Shown: one piece after another, positions 52,401 through 61,408 of the stretch | Numbering within the stretch: position 1 is the first letter of the stretch | How the letters are laid out: each line of letters starts with the position of its first letter | Assembly (NCBI GenBank): GCA_036785705.1 | Contig: JAWUZG010000001.1 | Coordinates: forward strand, 8,060,001 to 8,124,000 | Source of the DNA: Acanthornis magna | Taxonomy: Eukaryota; Chordata; Aves; Passeriformes; Acanthizidae | Length of the DNA: 64,000 bases | Direction: 5' to 3' | The notes under the pieces: model-generated | Seen by the model: the letters and a program-made list of their open reading frames with translations, nothing else | The model's database searches: none | What the model was told of the DNA's origin: nothing | Made by a program: the position numbers and the translations under genes

Positions 52401-52870
52401 TTGTTTCTTCATTCTGAGCTCTTCATCAGCTGCATCTCCTGCCAGCCTCCCCATCATCAACCCTCAGTTGCCACTGCAGAAAAAGATGCTGATTTCCATT
52501 CTGTGACAGCATCTCAAGAAACAAAGCACAAATGGTTAAGTCATTGGGACAACAGCCATGACCTCCCCAGCAGTTACCTGAATGTTTCTGTTCTGCTCTT
52601 AAATTTTCTTCATACCCAGAATTGCCAATGCAAATCACACGATGCAGGAATCACAGCAGCTAACAGAGATGGCAATTGGCCAGTGTGTGCCATCCTGGGG
52701 GAGGGTTAGGGGGAAAAATCCTGTACAGGTAGGACAGATCCGTGCACCCCCTAAATCAGACAGATCAAAAGAAAAATAAAAATAGATCAAAATATATAAA
52801 GCAGCAAACCTTCAAGACAAGAAATTTACTTCAAAGATGCTGCAGGAACCAGAAGGGGAGGGGGAGTTTT

Positions 52871-52925
52871 GGTTGTGGGGTGGTTCTTTTTTGTTTTTGT
52901 TTTTTGGTTTTGTTTTTTTTTGTTT
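52871..52925. repeat. T/G-rich low-complexity tract
   Basis: A poly-T stretch interrupted by single or double G, similar in style to the longer tract at 16.6 kb. It yields Phe/Val-rich plus frames and Lys/Asn-rich minus frames that are not genes. Confidence 0.9.
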
Positions 52926-55376
52926 GTGGCTCGTTCTCTTGCATGCTAAGCTCAGGCCAAGGGAAAAAAAGATGAATTCTATGATCTGGCAGTAAAACTG
53001 CATAGCACTACCTTGCTTCTCAGTAATAACTTTGAGGGAGTTTCTCATTAAAACTGCACCACTGCATTGCACACACAGAGCTCAGCTTAACGGCGTAGCC
53101 AACAACAGAACACTTCATTGCAACTCCCTTATACCCAGCTCGAGCATGAGGTGTAAATCATGCTTTATTTTTATTAACACCCTGATTCCAGAAGGCAAAA
53201 GTTATACGTTTAAGCCCATCCCTGCGAGAACTGCTGATATGAACAATGACTTTCCAATATCAAGCAACTATAACTCACTATAGGAACAATCTGGATAGAA
53301 TTCAAATGGCAAGAACAGATTCCAAAGGGGCTGGACACATACACTAGCACAGACAGGCCTAGAAGTTCCTGGGAGACAGCTCTGGGTAAAGTGTCTCCTG
53401 GTAGAGAAGGCTGAAAGGATTTACTGATGCTCTCAGACACAGCCCCAGACCATTTTCAATATTTGTCCTGGCAAACAGGAACAGAAGGAGGGTGAATAGT
53501 GGCAGCAGGGAAATGAGATGTAGAAGGAAACAGAAAGTAGACCAAGAAGTAGAACTAAGTGTGACACTAATTAAAAGTAGAGGAGGAAAATATAAATCTT
53601 GGTTACTGGGATCAGTAGCAGTGTTGTGAAGTAAGGTAGGTTAATGTGTGACTCTCACTCGTTTGCTCCTTGCTTTAAACAGCAGTTATATACTCTATAA
53701 CAGCTACTTTACAGAAATTATCCCTTCCAGGCAGGGAGAAGTAAGGCACTTTCTATACAAGTTGCAGATAAAGGACGATACTGAGATATTGTCCTTTATA
53801 TTGTCCTGAGATATCTATCAAGAGTATTGAACGATACTGAAAGATCACAAAACTGCAGTCTTAGGTAAATGTTTGGAAGCCAAGATTTCTCAGTTGTGTT
53901 TAGCCTGGTTAAGGCACGGGGTGAATGTAGCCATGTCATTTAGTTGCAGAAGCTTCTTCAGTAACAGAAGTAATATTTAATTACAAATTACGAAGTCAAA
54001 TATCCCTTAGTTACATACGCTTCATCCTGGACTGTTCCAAGGTCACTCAGACAGCCAACAGAGAGACTGAAAGTGTCTGATCAGACTTTTCTCAGTATTT
54101 CACTAAGTCTGAAATGAAAACTGCCTTGAAGTCACATCTTACATTTCTTTCTACTCCCCAAATGTGTCTCGCATGTTGTGAGACATTACAGAAGATGATG
54201 ACCGAGAAAATGAGTTTCTACTTTAAATGATGCCTACCCACTTAAATCAGTGTGATGCTATTAGAGCATCACATGACAGATTCACATTGAGTTAACCTTT
54301 TACTACTGCATATTCACTGCTTAATCAGATGAAGAAATGCCTTGCTAGCTCTTGAAAATGTTTTACCATGAACATTGGCTAATTATCATATATTTACATA
54401 TATTCAGGAAGCTTCTGGCACACTGCACAAGCATTTATCTGTTAGTATGGTAACCGTCTTTTTCTTTTGTAATTGAAAGGTCTTATAATTTTTCAATTTA
54501 CTAGAAACCATCTAGGATTAATTTGCTGGTACACTCTAAAATATCCTTCACTCTCTAAAATAAGCCACAGGTTTCAAATGATGACAAAGGGAACCTGATA
54601 AACCAGGTGGGATATCCTGGGTAATATTTGCATGACAGATATTCTGGATGATAGCAATCTGTATTTATAGTGCGTACAGGGACAATGCAATCAAGTTTTA
54701 CTTCCTCTTTGCTTTCTTTGAGGCTTGAACTAGAACTAGTGCAAGGCAATTACTGAGTGATGCAAGTTGTTTGTCCCTTGAAAGCAGATTGCTGGAGTTA
54801 TGGAGCACCAAAGTCAGCTCCTAAGGACTGGCCACTCATTCCTTTTCTAAAAGGTTCTCCTCTTTTTATGGTGCCAAATTCATAAATCATCTCACTCAGA
54901 AGAGGCATCCTAATCCCATAGATAGAGTAAAAATATCTCTTAGCCGTATCAGCAGTAATTAGCAGGACAAATTAGGAACTAATCCACCTTACAAGAAAAC
55001 TTTCTGCAAGAATAGAGATAATTTTTTAAAATTTGCCGAAAATATGCTTATGAATGGGTGCTGCTGATGACAGTGCAATTCTTCTGATCAGTTCATCCCA
55101 AGACTTACTACAGCCTCAGATGAAATACAGCTCTATTATCACTCACTGTAGATTACTACCCTAGATAACTACCTAGCTGTCAACAGGTTCATTTTCTGAA
55201 GAGACATACTAGTTTAATATATCATTAATATTATTTATAAGAAAGATCCCAGATGTATGTAAAGGAAAGCAAAAACATTGAATTTTTCATCAGATGCTCT
55301 TCTTGTATGTAAAAAAACTTAGAAGACCTATGCTCTTGTTCACAGCCCCCACTACATCACTGTGCATATTTCCAAA
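52926..55376. other. Unique non-coding DNA, no gene seen
   Basis: No recognised gene or dispersed repeat. Two short perfect inverted repeats (53768-53776 with 53791-53799, and 54251-54259 with 54265-54273) are within what chance would give. The rest is plain AT-rich DNA. Confidence 0.5.
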
Positions 55377-55484
55377 GGCTCATTAGGATATATTTTGTGT
55401 CATATTCATACATTTATGTATAAATTTAAGAGGCTCATTAGGAATATTTTGTCACACCAGTACATTTATGTGTAAATCTAGGAG
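55377..55484. repeat. Diverged two-copy tandem duplication, unit about 55 bp
   Basis: Copy 1 (55377-55431) and copy 2 (55432-55484) both start GGCTCATTAGGA, continue with an ATATTTTGT block, then TACATTTATGT and TAAAT.TA.GA, in the same order and spacing with a few substitutions and small indels. The copies abut exactly, so this is an old local duplication and not two dispersed repeats. Confidence 0.85.
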
Positions 55485-58400
55485 CAAAGGTCATAATTGG
55501 AGTCTCTGCTATTTCAATACGAAGATGCATTTTTCCATTAAGAACAGAGATACTTTAGTCAAAGTCATGTTTGCATTACATCAACAGAACATCAAAAATA
55601 ATTGCCTTTTCATACAGCAGAGCACAGAGGTCTCAAAGTCTGGTATTAGAATGAAGGTTTAGAGCATAATGACTTGCAGTTAAGCTCTGTTATAGATTTG
55701 CACGTGGCAAAGACGGACAAGACCACTATAATCTGTAGGCCCCCATAAAACAAATAACTTAATTTTCCTGATTAACTTCTGCTTATAGAAGAAACTAGAG
55801 TAGTAGCCAGTGATTTTTAAATTCCTCCAGTGATGGAAAAGTTATCTACTACAGCTCTTGTTAAACTGTACTAATGATTAATGGCCTTTGCTGTTAATAA
55901 TGTGTGCTCTACTTATTGACTAGGCTCCTCTAGGTTTAATTTCAAGCATTTGTATCTTCTTGCACATGTCTCTGTGGAACAGAGGTGCATCTGGCTTTAT
56001 CAGATTTTTGTTCCACATGTAGATATTTAAAAAGGCAATTGGATCACTGCTTGTAACCTTCTTTTTGATAAACTCCTATGTACACAACCAAGATTTCATT
56101 AGTCCCTTGGTCAAATAATTGTATTGGAGCCAAGGTTCAGCTGATTATCACTATAGTCTCAGTATGCCTGGTTTAAAGGCATTTCTAATGTGGGTAGAGC
56201 TCCCCATGCTGTAATCAAGCTCTGTATTCTTCCCTCCTAAATACATGATTTTACAGTCAATTTTATTGAAGGTCAAATTAATTGCTTGCAGCCTGATTTA
56301 TCAAGTAATTATTGTGATTGGTTTCCTCCTGTAACATATCCTAACCATTACTTATCATTCTCATTACTTGTGTCTTCTGTGAACTTTGTCAGCAGTAATT
56401 TTTGATTTTCTTCCAGATCAGCAGTACAGTGTGGAATACACGAAGTCAAGGATCACTCTGACAGACCCTGGTAAAGATCCAAGTTACAGTGCCTTGTTGA
56501 GACATAGCATTTGCCTTACTCTTAGAGTAGTCTAGGTAGACTCTGGATTCTCAGTGAAAATGGTTATCAACCTCATTGTAAATACGTCACAGAAATCTAA
56601 GCTTGTGTTAGCTCTAACTTAAAAAGAAGTAGCAAATTGAACTTTAAAATAAATTGCATATCATCCCCTTTTAAGTAGTTAGTTAATTGTTTTTTAACAG
56701 TTATGACATTATTTGTTTAAAGCTGATAGTTGAGATCATGCCTCTAAGCCCCTGTTTACATTACTGCAACATTTGCCTCCTTTCAGTGCTCCAGACCCTT
56801 TGTGTTCCAGGACTTGGGACTCAGTGCGGAGGAGCCAGAGAGCCCTTAGCCATCTCTCTTAAAGTTATTGGATGCAAATCATCCAAGGCCAGTACCTGGA
56901 TAATAAAATTCTGCAGCTGATGCTAAGCATCATCCTGAGTGTCTGTTGAACAGACAGGTTGTCAGGTACTCTGAATGTCTCCTGGTGTCTCAAAGCTGAA
57001 CTATTTATGGCACATGCTTTGTATTACAACTCACAATCACTGTCCCTGGGCTGGTCATTACAGTAATCAGTGCAAAATTATACCCAGGAGAGAATCCCTT
57101 GCTAATCTCTCCTTTGTTAATCTAGTCACATTTTTTCCCTTTTCCCAATCCTGTTTATCTGTTGAAGAACAGTGGCTGTTAATGTGCTAAACCTATATCT
57201 GGCTCCATTCCCACCTTAACTGGAAGGAGCTGAAAAATAAAGGGTTTTTTCAGTCTTTAAGGGTAAACTTACTTATTTTCTGTCTCTTTGTTTACACCAA
57301 GGGAATTGTGTTCACTGTTGGGCAATCACATTTCTAAAGCACTATTGAACAAAAACTAGAGTCCACTACTACTGCCCTTCAACTTTATAACCAGAAGTAT
57401 GCCTGTCTGTCTAGTGGTATTTTTACTTCAGGAAAGGTTCACATCATTGTTTTGACATCCCTCAGCAACTGTCACTTATGCTTTTATTTGTGTCACTTAT
57501 GTTTTTATTTGGGTGGTCATACATGTGCACTGCACGATGGATGACCTGAATTTCTTTTGTTGGTTTTGTAACCTGGAACTCTTAACAGAAGTAACTTGTA
57601 AAATAAAAACCTGTAAAATCTGATCTAAATATGGCACAAGCAGCACGATAAAAGGTCGGCTTTCATTAAGGTTTCTCTGCACAAAGATACAAGTTCTTAA
57701 GGTCTCCACTAATTAATATTCTTCTTTTTTTATTTATTTTTGAAAACTTAATTATCTTAAAGAAATATTTGTCATTGCAGAAGAAAAAAATTGTTACCAG
57801 TATATCATTATTGCAAACACCTAAGTGAAAAAAATTAAATTTCAAGAAAACAGTATTTTTTATGGAAATACCATTTGAATTGATCTTTATGTGAATATAG
57901 AGACTTTTTCCCCCTTGAACATACTTGCTTATCCACGTTGTACTGATTTTTTGTTATTTTACAAAGAATAAAAGAAAAATTCCTGATGAGTAACTAGGTC
58001 CTAAGTAAGTCATTGAAAGACATCTGCCTGATCTCATGGCAGTAGCCATTTTTAGGTTTCTGTGTAGAGGAACAGATTCCTCCAGTGTGCAATGTGTTCA
58101 AAAAATGCAAGCTGTTCATGGCTGATGAGCACTTCTGAAGGCACAAGACTTATGATGTGCTTGACAACTCCTTCTATTTTATGAGTCAGATGACTTTGTT
58201 ACAGTGATTTTGAAACCCTGCATGACAAGCCTCTGCTTTCTTTAACCCTTCAGTAACACCAATACATTGTCTGTATCACAGCCCAAGATGCACAGAGGTC
58301 TTGTAGATTATATTCCATATCAACCACAGCTCATGAGGCTTTTGTATCTTCCTCACTATAGCAGGAAACCCCCTGTTCGAAGAACACTGCCTGTTATAGC

Positions 58401-58559
58401 CACAAATCAATTTTTCAGTCTCCTTGAAGCAGAGGCAGAGCATGTCAGAGATCTTGTCACATCTTGTCACTTAAGGCATGATAAGGGTGGTGTTGACTCG
58501 AGGTAGCTCACACAGGGGCGGTCAGATGGGTCAGATGACAGTATTGTACGGATAATAAT
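55485..58559. other. Unique AT-rich DNA, no gene seen
   Basis: No gene recognised. A 21-bp tandem duplication lies at 57470-57511. Frames of 60-79 codons on either strand lack motifs. Confidence 0.5.
57470..57511. repeat. 21-bp tandem duplication, two copies
   Basis: Two adjacent 21-bp units beginning TGTCACTTATG and ending TTTTATTTG differ at a single base (C or T at unit position 12). The low divergence suggests a recent slippage or end-joining event. Confidence 0.9.
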
Positions 58560-59065
58560 CAGCATGCTGGCAACACGAAAAACATATCAAATGACATTCC
58601 TCACAGTTCTGTTTTGAGTAGAATACTACTCAGTATTTTCATTAATGACTGGATGGTGGAACAAAGAGTGAGTTTATAAATTTTTAAGCATTAACCAGTT
58701 TAGAGGGACTGAAAGTATGTTGTGAGGCGGTCCAAATGACTGAAAAGTTGAAGAAATATTTTGGAAAACCGGGATGTAATTCAATAACCAAGTTTTATAC
58801 TTTGAGAAGAAAAAGCAACAGCAGAAAAATCAGGATGTGAAATTATTTATCAAGTACTGCAGTATCAGGTTGAGATATAGTAGTGACTCCCAAATTGGAG
58901 ACAAATCTAATTGGTTGCAGCTGCAAAAGAAGACCAACATTGTACTTGAATCCAAAACAACAGTGTCACATGAAGTGATTTTTTTGCTTTGCTTACCTGG
59001 AGTCCTGAACTTCATTTTGGGCATACAGTTCAAGCGTAGTCTGCTTGGATAAAGGCTGGAGGAGA
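58560..59065 (+). pseudogene. Old CR1 LINE fragment, C-terminal part of the RT ORF
   Basis: The segment TTCTGTTTTGAGTAGAATAC then CAGTATTTTCATTAATGACTGGATGGTGGAA corresponds to the CR1 stretch that encodes the end of the RT GVPQGSVLGP.LFNIFINDLDDG region. The end of the segment (GAAGTGATTTTTTTGCTTTG..., CACCTGGAGTCCTG-like text, CATACAGTTC, AAAGGCTGGAGGAGAAC) corresponds to the more 3' CR1 ORF2 text. In between, similarity is weak but colinear. The ADD catalytic stretch should fall near 58.68 kb and is not intact. There is no continuous frame. Divergence is much higher than in the neighbouring CR1s, so this is an older insertion. Confidence 0.7.
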
Positions 59066-59113
59066 ACAAGGTGAATATTTATAGCTCTTGCATATATAAC
59101 TCACCAACAAGCC

Positions 59114-59518
59114 ACAGAATCACAGAACCATTTGTGTTGGAAAACACTTCCAAGATCATTCAGTCCAGCCCAGTACTGCCAAGCCCACCACTAAACCATG
59201 TCCCTAAGTGCCACATCTACACATCTTTTAAATTCCTCCAGGGATGGTGACTCAACCACTTCCCTGGACAGTTTGTCCCAATGTTTAACAACGCTTTCAG
59301 AGAAGAAATTTTTCCTAATATCCACTCCAAACCTCCCCTGGTGCAACTTGCAATTTCCTCTTGTCCCATTACTTTTTACTTGTGAGAGAAGACCAACCCC
59401 CACCTATTTGCAGCCTCCTTTCAGGTAGCTGTAGACAGCAGTGAGGTCTCCCCTGAGCTGCCTTTACTCCGGGCTGAACACCCCCACTTCCCTCAGCTGC
59501 TCCTCACAAGACTCCTCA
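59114..59518 (-). mobile_element. CR1 LINE, 3'-end fragment, minus strand
   Basis: Starts with ACAGAATCACAGAACC, the reverse complement of the CR1 terminal repeat. It continues with reversed CR1 3' landmarks: TTGGAAAACACTTCCAAGATC, a CACTAAACCATGTCCCTAAG block, TTCCTCCAGGGATGGTGACTC, CCCAATGTTTAACAAC, GAAATTTTTCCTAATATCC, AACCTCCCCTGGTGCAAC, and ends in GCTGCTCCTCACAAGACTCCT. The 'ACCATGTCCCTAAGTGCCAC' text marks a CR1 subfamily different from the 59.8- and 61.1-kb copies. It reaches some 400 bp into the element, the longest 3' piece in the window. Open frames of 70-76 codons over it are shadows. Confidence 0.93.
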
Positions 59519-59805
59519 TAAATAGTGGCTGAACCAGCCACGCTGGATTTTTTTTTCTCAAGTTCCTGCTGAGAAACACATTCAGTCTTATGGGGGAGGC
59601 CATGCACATACCATCCAAACAGAAGGATGCTGTAGGTGCTGGAACCACCCTGAATATTCATGGACACAGATTATGCATGCCTGCAGCATGGGGCACAATA
59701 CAGTCACTCTGATCAGCACATTTTCTTTCTATGCTGCACGGCCTGGTTCAAAACCAGGAACCTTACAGGTGGAAAGGTCATTTGGATTAGATATAATTTT
59801 GAATT

Positions 59806-60075
59806 ATATATTGGCTTGTGCTGGAAGGAACATTATAGATCATCTAGTTCCAACCTCCTGCCATAGACAGCAACACCTTCCACTGGACCAGGCTGTTCCA
59901 ACCCCATCCATCCTGGCCTTGAACACTTCCAGGGATGGAGCATCCACAGCTTCTCTAGGCAACCTGGCCTGTGCCTCACCACCCTCTCAGTAAACAATTT
60001 CTTCCTAAAATCTAATCCAAACCTCCTCTCTGTCAGTCTAAAGCCACTGCTGCTTGTCCTATCACTACATGCCTG
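59806..60075 (-). mobile_element. CR1 LINE, 3'-end fragment, minus strand
   Basis: Reversed CR1 3' region: GATCATCTAGTTCCAACC, CCTGCCATAGACAGCAACACC, TTCCACTGGACCAGGCTG, a CCATCCTGGCCTTGAACACTTCCAGGGATGGAGCATCCAC block, CAATTTCTTCCTAAAATC and TTGTCCTATCACTACATGCCTG. The outermost terminal repeat at its left edge is decayed. It lies about 290 bp from the 59.1-kb copy in the same orientation but differs from it in diagnostic text, so it is a separate insertion. Confidence 0.93.
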
Positions 60076-61065
60076 CACACACATATATCAAGAGGCATTG
60101 TCTCTCTTGCAGAGTGTTAGAGGCTCTTTAACAAGAACAGTCCGTGTTTTATATTTTCAAAGTTCTCCATAGCAATTCAGGGTCTTTTGTTCTCGGTGTA
60201 GATGTAAGTGTGCTCAAAGGATATGGTTTACCTTGGCGGGTAACCAGTTTAAATACACTATGATCCTCTTCAATAATCTACCTGTTTTTCTCTAGAAAGT
60301 TTATAAAAAATATTAAGAAAGACATAGCACATGAATATTTCATTTTTTATTGATACAGCACTTTAGATTTGTCTCATTTTTCCATTTAAAATAAAACCTA
60401 TTCTCATTGTTTTTAATGCACTTTGAAACCAGCATTGCACTAACTTTTTGACTCAATTAACATCAACGCACTATTAATTGAATTCTTGGTATTTTTTTTT
60501 CTTAATGATAAGGATGTTCCTTTTCAAGTCAACCAAATCAACCAAATTTCTGACCAGATTAGAACAAAGGAAGTGCTGGCTCCAGTGACACTTTAATGTA
60601 TCATAGAATAAATATTGTGCTTGAAAAGAGAATTTTTTCCTTGTATAGTAATTAGTCTTGTGATTGAAGCAAGATTATTTTATTTTTATGCTCCATTACA
60701 AGATAATTTAAAATGTTATATTTATTTAATGATTAAAGCAATACAAGAGTTTTGGCAGGATGAAATTTTTACTGTGCCAAAACTATTTTTTTTTATTTCA
60801 AGCAGTAAGTCCCAGCACCAGAAATATTTTGTTCTTGCTCACCATATAGTAAATATTTAATCATTCATTGTCACTGCTAAGCACAGCTTTTCCTCTAGCT
60901 CTTTCTTTATAGTGTGACATGACTAACTACTCTTGCCATTATGTTCTCATTTACTAATGTCATCATGAAGCAGTAGCTTGTTGTCTTCATAATGAGATCA
61001 GTGCCTGGAAAAAAACAAAACTGAGTAATCATGCATCATATTTACCATAACTGACATGTTATATA
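60076..61065. other. Unique AT-rich DNA between CR1 copies
   Basis: No gene or repeat recognised. An 81-codon plus-strand frame (60615-60860) is AT-driven (Phe/Ile/Lys/Tyr-rich) with no motif. Confidence 0.5.
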
Positions 61066-61408
61066 AGGGGAGACCTTGTTGCAGTACTTGAAGAGGCCTA
61101 TAAGAAAGATGAGGACAGAATTTTTAGCAGAGCCTGTTGCTAAAGGATGAGGGATAATGGTTCTAAATCTAAAGAGGGTTGAGTTAGACTAGATATAAGG
61201 AAGAAATTTTTTTACAACGAGTGTGGTGATGCACGAGAGCAGGTTTCCCACAGGGCTGATTGATGCCCCATCGCTGGAAATGTGAAGGTCAGGCTGGACA
61301 GGGCTCTGATCAACCTGATCTGGTAGAGGATGTCCCTGCTCATTGCAGGGGTGCTGGACAGAACGACCTTAAAAATCCCTTCCAACCAAACTCTTCTATT
61401 ATTCTATG
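61066..61408 (+). mobile_element. CR1 LINE, 3'-end fragment
   Basis: Follows the CR1 3' region from GGGGAGACCTTGTTGCAGTA through GAGGCCTATAAGAAAGA, GATATAAGGAAGAAA with a T7 run, GTGTGGTGATGCAC, TTTCCCACAGGGCTGATTGATGCCCCATC, GGTCAGGCTGGACAGGGCTCTGATCAACCTGATC, GTCCCTGCTCATTGCAGGGG, to CCTTCCAACCAAACTCTTC and terminal ATTATTCTATG. It is 5'-truncated at GGGGAGACC. It is opposite in orientation to the two copies at 59.1 and 59.8 kb. Confidence 0.93.

Larger units (their letters stand above)
46156..52870. other. Unique non-coding DNA, no gene seen
   Basis: No gene recognised over 6.7 kb. Seen here are (CAG)6 at 47219-47236, (GGA)5 at 49446-49460, a nested inverted repeat at 49034-49082 and a CTCF-like motif at 49551-49566. 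A segment bounded by good splice-like signals lies at 52223-52279. The 46586-46891 minus frame (101 codons) and others have no family motif. Confidence 0.5.

Noticed and set aside
53768..53799. 9-bp inverted repeat ATAAAGGAC/GTCCTTTAT
   Set aside because: Within chance expectation and with a 14-base loop; no terminator or element context.
54251..54273. Perfect 9-bp-arm hairpin TGTGATGCT/AGCATCACA with a 5-base loop
   Set aside because: A few such hairpins are expected by chance in a window of this size; no supporting context.
59742..59758. CCTGGTTCAAAACCAGG palindrome with a tRNA B-box-like GGTTCAAAACC
   Set aside because: No A box at the right distance and no cloverleaf; not a tRNA or a second SINE.
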